Shown here one piece after another: positions 1-8,149 of a stretch of DNA of 64,000 nt (its first letter is position 1; every line of letters begins with the position of its first letter). The stretch comes from CAVZCK01 sp963798805. GTDB lineage: Bacteria; Pseudomonadota; Alphaproteobacteria; Rhizobiales; Rhodomicrobiaceae. The notes below the pieces were generated by a model. The model did no database searches. It saw only the letters and a program-made list of their open reading frames with translations, and was not told the origin of the DNA. Location of the stretch: assembly GCA_963798805.1 (NCBI GenBank), contig CAWCVC010000010.1, positions 744,001 through 808,000 of the forward strand. The letters are read 5' to 3'. The translations under genes were made by a program, and so were the position numbers.

Positions 1-757
1 CCATCGCGTTCGAGCCGCCCCCGATACACGCGACTAGCGTATCCGGCAGCCGGCCTTCGCGCTCCAGCATCTGCTGGCGGACTTCGCGGCCGATCACCGA
101 CTGGAAATCGCGCACCATCGCCGGATAGGGATGGGGTCCCGCAACCGTGCCAATGATATAGAACGTGCTCTCGACATTTGCCACCCAGTCGCGCAGCGCT
201 TCGTTCATCGCGTCCTTGAGTGTGCCGTTGCCGGAGGTGACTGGTTTCACCTCCGCGCCGAGCAGCTTCATGCGGAAGACATTCGGCTTTTGCCGCTCGA
301 CATCGGTGGCGCCCATATAGACGACGCAAGGCAGGCCGAAACGCGCCGCGACCGTCGCCACGGCGACGCCATGCTGGCCGGCGCCCGTCTCCGCGATAAT
401 CCGCCCCTTGCTCATGCGGCGGGCGAGTTGGATCTGACCGAGGCAGTTATTGATCTTGTGCGAGCCGGTGTGGTTCAGCTCATCGCGCTTGAAGTAGATT
501 TTCGCGCCGCCGAAACGCTCGGTCAGGCGCTCGGCGAAATAGAGCGGGCTCGGCCGACCGGCATAATGGGCATTGAGCTGATCGAGCTCGGCCTGAAATG
601 ACGGATCGGCCTTCGCCGCCTTATAAGCCTGTTCCAGCTCCAGGATAAGCGGCATCAGCGTCTCGGCAACGAAGCGGCCCCCATAAATGCCGAAATGGCC
701 GCTTTCGTCCGGTCCGCGCCGGAAGCTGTTCGGGATGGTTTCGCTTTGGTTATCCAT
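1..757 (-). CDS. trpB: Tryptophan synthase beta chain (partial, C-terminus outside window)
   Basis: TrpB condenses indole with L-serine to give tryptophan, in the alpha2-beta2 complex with TrpA. About 252 N-terminal residues are visible. They include the YGGRFV opening typical of the family and the PLP-lysine segment HTGSHKINN, with the lysine at about residue 101. The serine/phosphate-binding segment GGGSNAM is reached at the window edge. The ATG at 755-757 overlaps the end of trpF by eight bases, so the two genes are one transcriptional unit and probably translationally coupled. trpA is expected just beyond the left edge, but that is inference. No frame damage is seen. Confidence 0.96.
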   Translation of the reverse strand, partial: MDNQSETIPNSFRRGPDESGHFGIYGGRFVAETLMPLILELEQAYKAAKADPSFQAELDQLNAHYAGRPSPLYFAERLTERFGGAKIYFKRDELNHTGSHKINNCLGQIQLARRMSKGRIIAETGAGQHGVAVATVAARFGLPCVVYMGATDVERQKPNVFRMKLLGAEVKPVTSGNGTLKDAMNEALRDWVANVESTFYIIGTVAGPHPYPAMVRDFQSVIGREVRQQMLEREGRLPDTLVACIGGGSNAM

Positions 758-1415
758 GCGCAATCTCTTCCAGCGCCGAGGCGCGCGCCGCCTGAACGAA
801 TCGGCGGATGAGCGCCGGATCCTTGACGCCGGGCGCGGTCTCGACGCCCGAGGACACATCAACCATGACCGGCCGGGTCAGGGCAATCGCCTCGGCCACA
901 TTCTCCGGCGTCAGTCCACCGGAGAGAAAGAACGGCATTTTACCCGCGAATGCGGCAAGTAGATGCCAATCGAAAGCGAGGCCGTTGCCGCCGGGAACCC
1001 GGCTGTCGCGCGGCGGCCTGGCGTCGAACAGGATGAAATCCGCCGCGCCGCGAAAGGCGTGGGCGCGCTCGGCGTCGCCCTTGGCCGCGACGCTGATCGC
1101 CTTGATCACCGGCCGCTTGGTGAGGGCGCGGATGGCGGCGGCGCGTTCCGGCGTTTCGGCGCCGTGCAGCTGAATGAAGTCGGGGGCAGCGGTGGCAAGG
1201 ATGGCCTCGATCTCGGCGTCAGAGGCATTGACGGTGAGCGCGACGCTCTTGACGCGCCCCCGCGCGGCCTTTGACAGCATCTCAGCGGTGCTCAGCGGGA
1301 TGTGGCGCGGGCTCGGCGGAAAGAACACCACGCCGAAATGGCTGGCGCCGGCGCCGATCGCCGCTTCGAGCGCCTCCACCGTGTTAATCCCGCAGATTTT
1401 GACATCGATGCCCAC
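750..1415 (-). CDS. trpF: Phosphoribosylanthranilate isomerase
   Basis: TrpF is a TIM-barrel enzyme that isomerises N-(5-phosphoribosyl)anthranilate to CdRP in tryptophan synthesis. The N-terminal KICGINTVEAL carries the catalytic cysteine. FFPPSPRHI, QLHGAE and LFDAR (general-acid Asp) are followed by GGNGLAFDW and the phosphate-binding FLSGGLTPENV. I chose the GTG at 1413-1415, giving 221 residues beginning VGIDVKICG, because families start just before VKICG. The open frame continues 12 codons further upstream to 1451 without family similarity. The gene runs into trpB with an 8-base overlap and is separated from the upstream RidA-like gene by about 190 bases. Confidence 0.94.
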   Translation of the reverse strand: MGIDVKICGINTVEALEAAIGAGASHFGVVFFPPSPRHIPLSTAEMLSKAARGRVKSVALTVNASDAEIEAILATAAPDFIQLHGAETPERAAAIRALTKRPVIKAISVAAKGDAERAHAFRGAADFILFDARPPRDSRVPGGNGLAFDWHLLAAFAGKMPFFLSGGLTPENVAEAIALTRPVMVDVSSGVETAPGVKDPALIRRFVQAARASALEEIAHG

Positions 1416-1602
1416 TGATGCACCTAAATGCTGATCGCAGATGCGAAACACAAGGCTATAGCAAGCGGCGTTAAGGAAGGGAAGCCCGGGTCATTCCAGG
1501 GCAATCAGCTATAGCTCGACGCTGGCCGGACCGCCACATCACGGCCCCGTGTGCGCATTCCTCGAGATAAGCGCGGCGCGGTTTCGTGCAATGGGCGGCA
1601 AG

Positions 1603-1986
1603 CTAGGCGGCTCGCCGGGCCGTGACCTCGATTTCGATCTTCATCCGCGGGTCGGCAAGACCAGCGGCGATCATCGTCGCGGCCGGCCTGACCTCGCCGA
1701 AGGCACGGCGGAGGGCCGGCCAGCACGGCTCGAAGTCTTCCCGGCGCGGAAGAATATAGCGGATCCGGACGACATCCTTGAGCGAGGCGCCGGCTTCGGC
1801 GAGCGCCGCCTCGATATTGGCGAGTGCCTGCTCGCACTGGGCGGCGACATCGTCGCTGATCGTCATGGCGCGGTAGTCGAAGCCGGTCGTGCCCGAGACG
1901 AAGATCCAATCCCCGTCAACCACGGCGCGCGAATAGCCGATCTCGGCCTCGAAACTCGATCCGGAGGAAACCAGACGCCGGGTCAC
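1603..1986 (-). CDS. RidA/YjgF/UK114 family protein lacking the canonical arginine
   Basis: This 127-residue protein is the usual length of the trimeric RidA family, whose best-known members hydrolyse reactive enamine/imine intermediates from PLP enzymes. The family pattern is visible: WIFVSGTTG, QCEQALANIEAAL, and the C-terminal KIEIEVTARR. The arginine that binds the substrate carboxylate in RidA (the P-A-R-S/T stretch) aligns with RPAATM, where alanine replaces it. This is therefore more likely one of the Rid subfamilies without imine deaminase activity. It lies 16 bases after lapA on the same strand and is probably co-transcribed with it. The specific role is not known. Confidence 0.85.
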   Translation of the reverse strand: MTRRLVSSGSSFEAEIGYSRAVVDGDWIFVSGTTGFDYRAMTISDDVAAQCEQALANIEAALAEAGASLKDVVRIRYILPRREDFEPCWPALRRAFGEVRPAATMIAAGLADPRMKIEIEVTARRAA

Positions 1987-2002
1987 AGGTTTAATGACCT
2001 GT

Positions 2003-2374
2003 TCAGTGGATCAGCGGACGTTCCTGAACGTCCGAGTTGGCGGCAAAAGCACGGATTTGCGGCGCGCGCTCCAGCACCCGCAAGTGACGCGTGAGCCGCT
2101 CGTTCTCCTTCTTCAGCTCGAACAGCTCATGGGCCCGCCGCTTGGCGGCATGACGCCAGCGCGCCTGGCTGAACCAGGTGGCGAAAGCGCCGATCAGAAA
2201 GCCGATCAGCAACGCCGAGAACAGGAAGATGAAGAGCGGGGCTTCGAAGGACAGCGTGCTGTGCGGTCCGGCGATCGGGTCGAGCACGAAGCGCACGAGG
2301 TGCCGGTTCGCCACCGCGAAGGCGATCGCGACGATCGCGACGAGGAACAGCACCAAATACCGCAGGGATCGCAT
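2003..2374 (-). CDS. lapA: LapA-domain inner-membrane protein
   Basis: LapA (DUF1049) works with LapB in controlling lipopolysaccharide synthesis in enterobacteria; in alphaproteobacteria the role is less tested. The 123 residues show two membrane helices, YLVLFLVAIVAIAFAVAN near the N-terminus and LFIFLFSALLIGFLIGAFA in the middle. A cytoplasmic charged coil follows (KRRAHELFELKKENERL). The ATG at 2372-2374 has a GGAG about seven bases upstream; a GTG four codons earlier (2386) is possible. It lies 24 bases after ihfB. The ihfB-lapA neighbourhood next to the trp genes is a familiar Hyphomicrobiales arrangement. Confidence 0.85.
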   Translation of the reverse strand: MRSLRYLVLFLVAIVAIAFAVANRHLVRFVLDPIAGPHSTLSFEAPLFIFLFSALLIGFLIGAFATWFSQARWRHAAKRRAHELFELKKENERLTRHLRVLERAPQIRAFAANSDVQERPLIH

Positions 2375-2398
2375 TTCCAGCTCCACGCTTGCCGGCGA

Positions 2399-2776
2399 CT
2401 ACGCCTTCTTTTTCGCCTTGGATTTTGGCGAATTTGCCGCTTTCGACGGCTTCGTCGTCTGTTTCGGCGTCGATTTTACCCTAGATTTCGTTTCGAAATC
2501 TTTATTCATGCGTTGACGGAGTTCCTTCCCCGTTTTGAAATAAGGTACGTATTTCTCCTCGACGAAAACCTGGTCCCCGGTGCGCGGATTGCGGCCCGCC
2601 CGCGCCGGGCGCCGCTTGACGGAGAATGCACCGAAACCGCGCAACTCCACCCGCTCGCCCCTGGACAGCGACGAAATAATTTCGTCAAATATTACATTGA
2701 CAATTAATTCAATGTCCCGCTGAAACAAATGCGGGTTCTGGGCCGCTATCTTCTCGATTAGCTCCGACTTGATCAT
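2399..2776 (-). CDS. ihfB: Integration host factor beta subunit with lysine-rich tail
   Basis: IHF beta pairs with IHF alpha, binds the minor groove and bends DNA sharply. It is used in nucleoid structure, recombination and sigma-54 promoters. The HU/IHF fold is clear: MIKSELIEKIAAQNPHL at the N-terminus, VELRGFGAFSVK, and the arm segment RPARAGRNPRTGD with the intercalating proline region. The family usually ends at about 94-100 residues. This protein has 125, because residues from about 95 form an extra basic tail rich in Lys, Ser, Thr and Pro (for example PKSKAKKKA). The gene lies 35 bases after sppA and 24 before lapA, an apparent operon. Confidence 0.93.
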   Translation of the reverse strand: MIKSELIEKIAAQNPHLFQRDIELIVNVIFDEIISSLSRGERVELRGFGAFSVKRRPARAGRNPRTGDQVFVEEKYVPYFKTGKELRQRMNKDFETKSRVKSTPKQTTKPSKAANSPKSKAKKKA

Positions 2777-2811
2777 AATTGCCCATTCCGCTTCGGCGCT
2801 CTTCTTTGAGT

Positions 2812-3783
2812 TTATTGTGTTTTTTCAGGGTGCCAAAGCGAAATCAGGCCGTCAAGCTGATTGAAGTGCCGGCCTTGGGTGAACAATTGCAAAAGGCGGT
2901 CAAAAGGGGCGCCCAGGAGACTGCCCAAGCCGTATGCAAGGCTGTGCATCAGAACGGAGCTGTAGGATTTCTCGGTCTTGCGGTCGATGATCTCCAGGCC
3001 CTTGGGCACACCGCGCTTCTCCTGAAGCCATTTCACCCCTGTCTGCTCGTCGCCAAGCTCGTCGACGAGGCCGATCTGGATCGCCTCGCGCCCCGTATAG
3101 ATGCGCCCGGTCTTGATCTGCTCCACTACATCCGGCTTCAGCGCACGCCGCTGGGTGACGATGCCGAGGAACCAGTTGCGCAACTCATCAACCAGTTGCT
3201 CGATCAGGGCGCGGGCCTTGGCGTCCGCCGGCGTGAAAGGCGAGGGAATGGCCTTCAGCTCGCCGCTGCGGATTTCCTCGACATGAATGCCCCAATTGCG
3301 CAGAAGCTCGGAGAATTCGGCATATTGCAGGATGACGCCGACCGAGCCGGTGATGCTGTTGCCGCGGGCGACGATATGGTCGGCGGCGATGCCGGCCAGA
3401 TAGGCGGCCGATGTTGCGGCCGTCCCGAAGACGGCGACCACCGGTTTTTTCTCCGCCAGCCGGCGCAGCGAATCGTAGAGCGCCTCGCCTCCGGCCGTGG
3501 TGCCGCCAGGGCTGTTGATGGAGAGAATGACACCGCGGACCTGGGCGTTATTGCCGATATCGGCGAGCATTTTGCGCTGGTCGCGGTCGTCGGAGATGAA
3601 GCCTTCGATGCTCACGCGAGCGATGTGCGGATTGAAGCCGAGCTGGGCCAGCACATTTTCGTTCTGGCTGACAAAGATCGCAATCCCTGCGACCACGGCG
3701 AGCAAAATGGCGCCGATGCGCCAGAAGCGGAGGCGCCGTTTCAGTCGTCGGCGTTCGGCAAGGCTGTCGGCTTCAAGCGTCAT
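2812..3783 (-). CDS. sppA: Signal peptide peptidase SppA (short form)
   Basis: SppA is a membrane-bound serine/lysine protease that digests released signal peptides. The 323-residue length fits the single-domain form. A basic N-terminus (RRRLKRRLRFWR) precedes one membrane helix at about residues 26-44. VRGVILSINSPGG forms the oxyanion region. TSAAYLAG holds the nucleophilic serine, and SGELKAIPSPF contains the motif with the catalytic lysine. The gene is first in the sppA-ihfB-lapA run, and the twin-hairpin repeat lies just upstream of its start, between it and rpsA. Confidence 0.92.
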   Translation of the reverse strand: MTLEADSLAERRRLKRRLRFWRIGAILLAVVAGIAIFVSQNENVLAQLGFNPHIARVSIEGFISDDRDQRKMLADIGNNAQVRGVILSINSPGGTTAGGEALYDSLRRLAEKKPVVAVFGTAATSAAYLAGIAADHIVARGNSITGSVGVILQYAEFSELLRNWGIHVEEIRSGELKAIPSPFTPADAKARALIEQLVDELRNWFLGIVTQRRALKPDVVEQIKTGRIYTGREAIQIGLVDELGDEQTGVKWLQEKRGVPKGLEIIDRKTEKSYSSVLMHSLAYGLGSLLGAPFDRLLQLFTQGRHFNQLDGLISLWHPEKTQ

Positions 3784-3804
3784 GACGGGATCATTCCTTG
3801 ACGG

Positions 3805-3968
3805 CTAGTGGAGCGAATTTGACATTTGAGATCCGCCTGCCGCGAGTTCGCACTCACATGTCAAATTCGCTCCACCAGAACCATAAAGTTGCTAGTGGTT
3901 CTTTAATTCTAACACTCGCAAGAGTGCTCGCCGCAGGTGAGATGCGAGTGTTAGAATTGAACCACTAG
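3805..3968. repeat. Composite twin-hairpin element, copy 1
   Basis: The element has two long imperfect palindromes in series. Hairpin A has arms at 3805-3830 and 3853-3878, 26 nt with two mismatches, beginning CTAGTGGAGC and enclosing a 22-nt loop. Hairpin B runs from 3892 to 3968 with arms CTAGTGGTTC...GAACCACTAG; the inner 16-nt arm at 3905-3920 pairs with its partner, and a 3-nt TTT bulge separates the outer and inner stems. It lies downstream of rpsA and upstream of sppA, both on the minus strand. A second copy with the same architecture is at 39118-39287. I do not recognise it as a named family. Confidence 0.9.
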
Positions 3969-3985
3969 GAGCGAAACTTGAAACG

Positions 3986-4017
3986 GGAAAGGCTCCAGTT
4001 TGTGCTGAAGCCTTTCC
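3986..4017 (-). terminator. Probable rpsA terminator hairpin
   Basis: A perfect 9-bp stem (GGAAAGGCT with AGCCTTTCC) encloses a 14-nt loop, 12 bases after the rpsA stop. On the minus strand it is followed by an interrupted T-containing run, not a clean U tract. It may therefore be a weak intrinsic terminator or a 3' stabiliser. Confidence 0.6.
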
Positions 4018-4029
4018 ATTGCCTTAGGA

Positions 4030-5778
4030 CTATTTCTCGTCCTTGCCGTCGTCGTCTTCTTTCTCTTGCGCCTTCGACAGAGCAGCGCCGAGGATCTCGC
4101 CGAGCGAAGCGCCGCTGTCGGTCGATCCGTATTGGGCGACCGCCTGCTTTTCCTCGGCGATTTCGAGCGCCTTGATCGAAACGCTGATCTTGCGGCTGTT
4201 CTTGTCGATCGACTGGATCACGGCATCGACCATATCCCCGGGCGAGAAGCGCTCGGGGCGCTGCTCGGAGCGGTCGCGGGACAGCTCGGCGCGGCGGATG
4301 AAGGCCGTCAGATCGCTGCCGGAGATCTTAACCTCGAGCCCGCTGTCCTTCACCTCGACCACCTCGCAAGTGACGACGGAGCCCTTCTTAAGCGCCCCGG
4401 CCGCCTGGAACGGATCGGTGCCGAGCTGCTTGATGCCGAGGCTGATGCGTTCCTTCTCCGGATCGGTGTCGAGAACGACAGCGGAGACCTCGTCGCCCTT
4501 GTTGTAGTCTTTCAGGGCCTCTTCGCCCGGCTTGTTCCAGTCGAGATCCGACAGATGCACCATGCCGTCGATGCCGCCATCCAGACCGATGAACAGACCG
4601 AACTCGGTAATGTTGCGAACCTGTCCGGAGACTTCCGTGCCTTTCGGATGCTTCTCGGCGAAGGCGACCCACGGATTTTCCTGGGTCTGCTTGAGGCCGA
4701 GCGAGATGCGGCGCTTGTTCGGATCGACCTCGAGCACCTGCACTTCGACTTCCTGGCTGGTCGAGACGATCTTGCCGGGGTGGACGTTCTTCTTTACCCA
4801 GCTCATCTCGGAGACGTGGATCAGGCCCTCGACGCCCGGCTCGAGTTCCACGAATGCGCCGTAATCGGTGATGTTCGTGACCTTGCCCATGAACTTGGCG
4901 CCGAGCGGATATTTGGCCTCGATGCCCTCCCACGGGTCGGATTCGAGCTGTTTCATGCCGAGGCTGATGCGGTGCGTCTCCGGGTTGATGCGGATGATCT
5001 GCACCTTCACCGTATCGCCGACATTGAGGATTTCGCTCGGGTGGTTGACGCGGCGCCATGCCATATCGGTGACGTGAAGCAGGCCGTCGATGCCGCCGAG
5101 GTCGATGAATGCGCCGTAATCGGTGATGTTCTTGACCACACCGTCGACGGTCTGGCCTTCCTCGAGCTTGGAGACGATCTCGGAGCGCTGCTCGGCGCGG
5201 GTCTCCTCAAGCACCGAGCGCCGCGACACGACGATATTGCCGCGCCGGCGATCCATCTTCAGGATCTGGAAAGGCTGCGGCACATTCATGAGGGGGCCGA
5301 TGTCGCGCACCGGGCGGATGTCGACCTGGCTGCCCGGAAGGAAGGCGATCGCGCCATCGAGATCGACGGTAAAGCCGCCCTTCACCTTGTTGAAGATGAT
5401 GCCTTCGACCTTCTCGCCGGCATTGAACTTCTCTTCGAGCCGGTTCCAGCTTTCCTCGCGCCTGGCCTTCTCGCGGCTCAGGACCGCCTCGCCGAGCGCA
5501 TTCTCGACGCGCTCGAGATAGACCTCAACCTCATCGCCGACCGAGACCGACGGCTGACGGCCTCCGACGCCGAATTCCTTTAGGGCGACCCGCCCTTCGG
5601 TTTTCAATCCTACATCGATAACGGCGAGATCGTTCTCGATGGCAACGACCTTGCCCTTGACGACGCTGCCCTCTCCGACATCCGACTCCTTGAAGAACTC
5701 CTCGAGAAGCGAGGCGAAGTCTTCGCGAGACGGATTATAGCCGACGGCTGCTTGTTCGTTTGCTTGTGGTAAGTTCAT
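4030..5778 (-). CDS. rpsA: 30S ribosomal protein S1
   Basis: S1 captures mRNA on the small ribosomal subunit. The protein has 582 residues from the ATG at 5776-5778, which has an AGGGA seven bases upstream; the frame stays open to 5844 but that extension is unlike S1. Six S1 (OB-fold) domains follow one another. They are seen as repeats of the ITDYGAFIDLGG, ITDYGAFVELEP and ITEFGLFIGLDGG type with RISLGMKQ/RISLGLKQ ends. The N-terminus (PSREDFASLLEEFF) is typical of alphaproteobacterial S1, and the C-terminus is acidic and lysine-rich (KEDDDGKDEK). It follows cmk by about 177 bases, the common cmk-rpsA order. Confidence 0.97.
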   Translation of the reverse strand: MNLPQANEQAAVGYNPSREDFASLLEEFFKESDVGEGSVVKGKVVAIENDLAVIDVGLKTEGRVALKEFGVGGRQPSVSVGDEVEVYLERVENALGEAVLSREKARREESWNRLEEKFNAGEKVEGIIFNKVKGGFTVDLDGAIAFLPGSQVDIRPVRDIGPLMNVPQPFQILKMDRRRGNIVVSRRSVLEETRAEQRSEIVSKLEEGQTVDGVVKNITDYGAFIDLGGIDGLLHVTDMAWRRVNHPSEILNVGDTVKVQIIRINPETHRISLGMKQLESDPWEGIEAKYPLGAKFMGKVTNITDYGAFVELEPGVEGLIHVSEMSWVKKNVHPGKIVSTSQEVEVQVLEVDPNKRRISLGLKQTQENPWVAFAEKHPKGTEVSGQVRNITEFGLFIGLDGGIDGMVHLSDLDWNKPGEEALKDYNKGDEVSAVVLDTDPEKERISLGIKQLGTDPFQAAGALKKGSVVTCEVVEVKDSGLEVKISGSDLTAFIRRAELSRDRSEQRPERFSPGDMVDAVIQSIDKNSRKISVSIKALEIAEEKQAVAQYGSTDSGASLGEILGAALSKAQEKEDDDGKDEK

Positions 5779-5955
5779 CAAAATCCCTGCCGGTTGTTGC
5801 AGTAGCGCCGAGCGCCAAACACAATAGACGGTCAGCCTCTCCACACCGGCCGGGAGAGGCTGGGCCGTCCTCCATGATCTCTCTTGCCGGAAAGATAGCG
5901 CAGCACCGGTCGGCTTAGGCTGACGATCCGCGCAGTTCAGATCGCAAAAACCGAG

Positions 5956-6594
5956 CTAAAGCTGCGATGACCGGCCAATCGCGGCGTCGATCAATCTCAC
6001 GGCGGCGAAAAATGCTGCCTCTATATCCAATTTAGTCGTGTCGAGCAAGTATGCGTCCTCGGCGATCCGCATCGGAGATACGGCGCGGCCCTTGTCGCGG
6101 ATGTCCCGCTTCTCCAGATCCGCGTAAACGGCCTCCTCCGAAACCTGCTCGCCCCGCGCGACAAGCTCTAGATGTCGGCGGCGCGCGCGCTCTGCGAGAT
6201 CGGCGGTGATGAAGAGCTTCACGTCGGCGTCCGGGAAGATCACGGTACCGATATCGCGCCCCTCGACAACGGCGCCCGCGCGCTCGGCGGCGAAACTTCT
6301 TTGCGTTTCGAACAGGGCTTCGCGCACCGCGGGAAACTGCGCAATGACTGACGCGGCCTCCCCCATATGTCGTGCCCTGAGTGCCGGATCGTCAAGTGTC
6401 GCCGGGTCGAGGGCGCGGGCGGCCCCTTCGGCGGCGGCCGGATCGTCGAGCGGCTGGCCCGCATTCCTCAGATCGCGGGCGACGGCGCGATAGAGCATCC
6501 CGGTATCGAGACGGGCCAGCCCATATCGAAGCGCGATCCGTTTGGCGAGGGTACCCTTTCCCGACGCGGCGGGACCATCGATGGCAATAATCAT
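5956..6594 (-). CDS. cmk: Cytidylate kinase
   Basis: Cmk phosphorylates CMP and dCMP with ATP. The P-loop is at the very N-terminus (MIIAIDGPAASGKGTLAK). LDTGMLYRAVA and the EGRDIGTVIFPDADVKLF stretch are the CMP-binding signatures, and the lid RDIRDKGRAVSPM follows. The 212-residue length is normal. It starts 10 bases after aroA, so aroA and cmk are co-transcribed, as in many alphaproteobacteria. Confidence 0.96.
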   Translation of the reverse strand: MIIAIDGPAASGKGTLAKRIALRYGLARLDTGMLYRAVARDLRNAGQPLDDPAAAEGAARALDPATLDDPALRARHMGEAASVIAQFPAVREALFETQRSFAAERAGAVVEGRDIGTVIFPDADVKLFITADLAERARRRHLELVARGEQVSEEAVYADLEKRDIRDKGRAVSPMRIAEDAYLLDTTKLDIEAAFFAAVRLIDAAIGRSSQL

Positions 6595-6604
6595 GCGGCT
6601 TTCG

Positions 6605-7942
6605 TCATGCGGCTTCGTCTCCGCACAGGCGGAACTCGGCGCCCAGGCTCTCCATCAGGGTAACGAAATTCGGAAAGCTCGTCTCGATCATCGAGATGTC
6701 GTCGACCGCTACCTGTTCGCGGGCGCCGAGCCCGAGCGTGAGAAAGGCCATGGCGATGCGGTGGTCCATATCGGTGCGGATCAGCCCACGCCCCTCGACG
6801 CCGCCCGGCCCTTCGCCGCGCACCAGGAGGCTGTCCTCGCCGGCAATGGCGCTCACCCCGCAGGCTTTGAGCCCGGCTTCGGTCGCAGCGAGCCGGTCGC
6901 TCTCCTTGACGCGCAGCTCGGCAAGGCCCTCCATGCGCGTGTCGCCCTCGGCATAGGCGGCAAGAGCCGCCAGTACAGGATATTCGTCGATCATGGACGG
7001 GGCGCGCTCGGCGGGCACAGTGACGCCTTTCAGCGTCCCATGCTTGACGCGAATGTCGCTGACGGGCTCGCCGCCTTGCTCGCGGCTGTTCTCGAACGTC
7101 ACGTTGGCGCCCATTTCGGCAACGGTGTCGTAAAAGCCGATCCGGGTCGGATTGGTCAGCACGTTCTCGATGACGATCTCGGAGCCGGGGGAGATCAGCG
7201 CCGCAGCCGTCAGGAACGCCGCGGAGCTCGGATCGCCTGGCACCTCGATCGGGCGACCGCTCAGCACCGGCTGGCCTTTCAAGGTCACCACCCGGCCGTC
7301 CTGACCGGCCGACGTCTCGATCTTGGCACCGAGATAGCTCAGCATTTTCTCGGTATGGTCGCGCGTCGCCTCCGGCTCGATAATGGTGGTCTCGCCCAGC
7401 GAGCCGAGGCCGGCGAGCAGCACCGCCGATTTGACCTGAGCCGAAGGCACCGGCAGCCGGTAGACGATCGGAATGACGTCGGCGGTTCCCCTGAGCGTCA
7501 GCGGCAGCGTGTCCTTGCGCGGCTCGACGACCGTCAGGCCCATCCGCTTCAGAGGCGTGAGCACGCGGCCCATTGGCCGCCGGCAGAGCGAGGCGTCGCC
7601 CGTGAACACCGCCTCGATCGGATGGCCGGTGACGATGCCAGCCATCAGTCGCGCGCCAGTGCCCGAATTACCGAAGTCGAGGGGCGCTTCCGGAGCCATC
7701 AGCCCGCCGACGCCCCGCCCGGTTACGATCCAGGCGCCGTTCTCGGATACCACGCCGGCGCCAAGCTGGCCGACAACGCGCGCCGTGGCGAGCACATCGG
7801 CGGCTTCGAGCAGCCCCGTTATCCGGGTCTCGCCGATCGACAGAGCGCCGAACATCAGCGCCCTGTGCGAGATGGACTTATCCCCCGGCACCTTTGCCCG
7901 GCCGGTGAGCGGCCCTGACCGGATGGCGGCAAGCATTGGCAT
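6605..7942 (-). CDS. aroA: 3-phosphoshikimate 1-carboxyvinyltransferase (EPSP synthase)
   Basis: AroA joins shikimate-3-phosphate with PEP in the pre-chorismate pathway that feeds the trp genes. Signatures in order are GDKSISHRALMFGAL, LDFGNSGTGARLMAG, RRPMGRVL, MIDEYPVLAALA and RVKESDRLAATEAGL, then the DHRIAMAF end motif. The protein has 445 residues. The glycine-rich loop reads GNSGTGARL with Ala after GTG, the pattern reported for class II, glyphosate-tolerant EPSP synthases; tolerance itself is not shown here. It is divergent from the TIGR02300 gene, with about 200 bases between. Confidence 0.96.
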   Translation of the reverse strand: MPMLAAIRSGPLTGRAKVPGDKSISHRALMFGALSIGETRITGLLEAADVLATARVVGQLGAGVVSENGAWIVTGRGVGGLMAPEAPLDFGNSGTGARLMAGIVTGHPIEAVFTGDASLCRRPMGRVLTPLKRMGLTVVEPRKDTLPLTLRGTADVIPIVYRLPVPSAQVKSAVLLAGLGSLGETTIIEPEATRDHTEKMLSYLGAKIETSAGQDGRVVTLKGQPVLSGRPIEVPGDPSSAAFLTAAALISPGSEIVIENVLTNPTRIGFYDTVAEMGANVTFENSREQGGEPVSDIRVKHGTLKGVTVPAERAPSMIDEYPVLAALAAYAEGDTRMEGLAELRVKESDRLAATEAGLKACGVSAIAGEDSLLVRGEGPGGVEGRGLIRTDMDHRIAMAFLTLGLGAREQVAVDDISMIETSFPNFVTLMESLGAEFRLCGDEAA

Positions 7943-8070
7943 GACAAAAAGCCTGACGCATTATGCGGAACCGGCTGGCGGTCCTCCTGAAATCTTGGCG
8001 GCCATAGAGCCGCGCGGAGGCCCTCCTGTCAATTCTCAAACGCCGCGGCTCACAGGCGCGTCATTTGCCT

Positions 8071-8100
8071 TTGACAGGGCAGGCGATCCGTGCCTATGCA
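8071..8100 (+). promoter_or_regulatory. Sigma-70-like promoter of the TIGR02300 gene
   Basis: TTGACA at 8071-8076 and TATGCA at 8095-8100 are separated by 18 bases. They lie 50 bases before the ATG of the following gene. The match to the housekeeping consensus is good, but use in vivo is inferred. Confidence 0.5.
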
Positions 8101-8149
8101 ATTCGCCAATTTCCCGAAATGTTCGACTGAAGAGTTGCGAGGCAATTGC

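Noticed and set aside
4066..5583. Long open frame (about 500 codons) on the plus strand opposite rpsA
   Set aside because: It is a mirror of the GC-rich codon use of rpsA, has no domain pattern, and rpsA is unambiguous. Similar long antisense frames occur opposite kdpA (30192-31790), atpG/atpD (41649-43247) and aroA (6542-7918).
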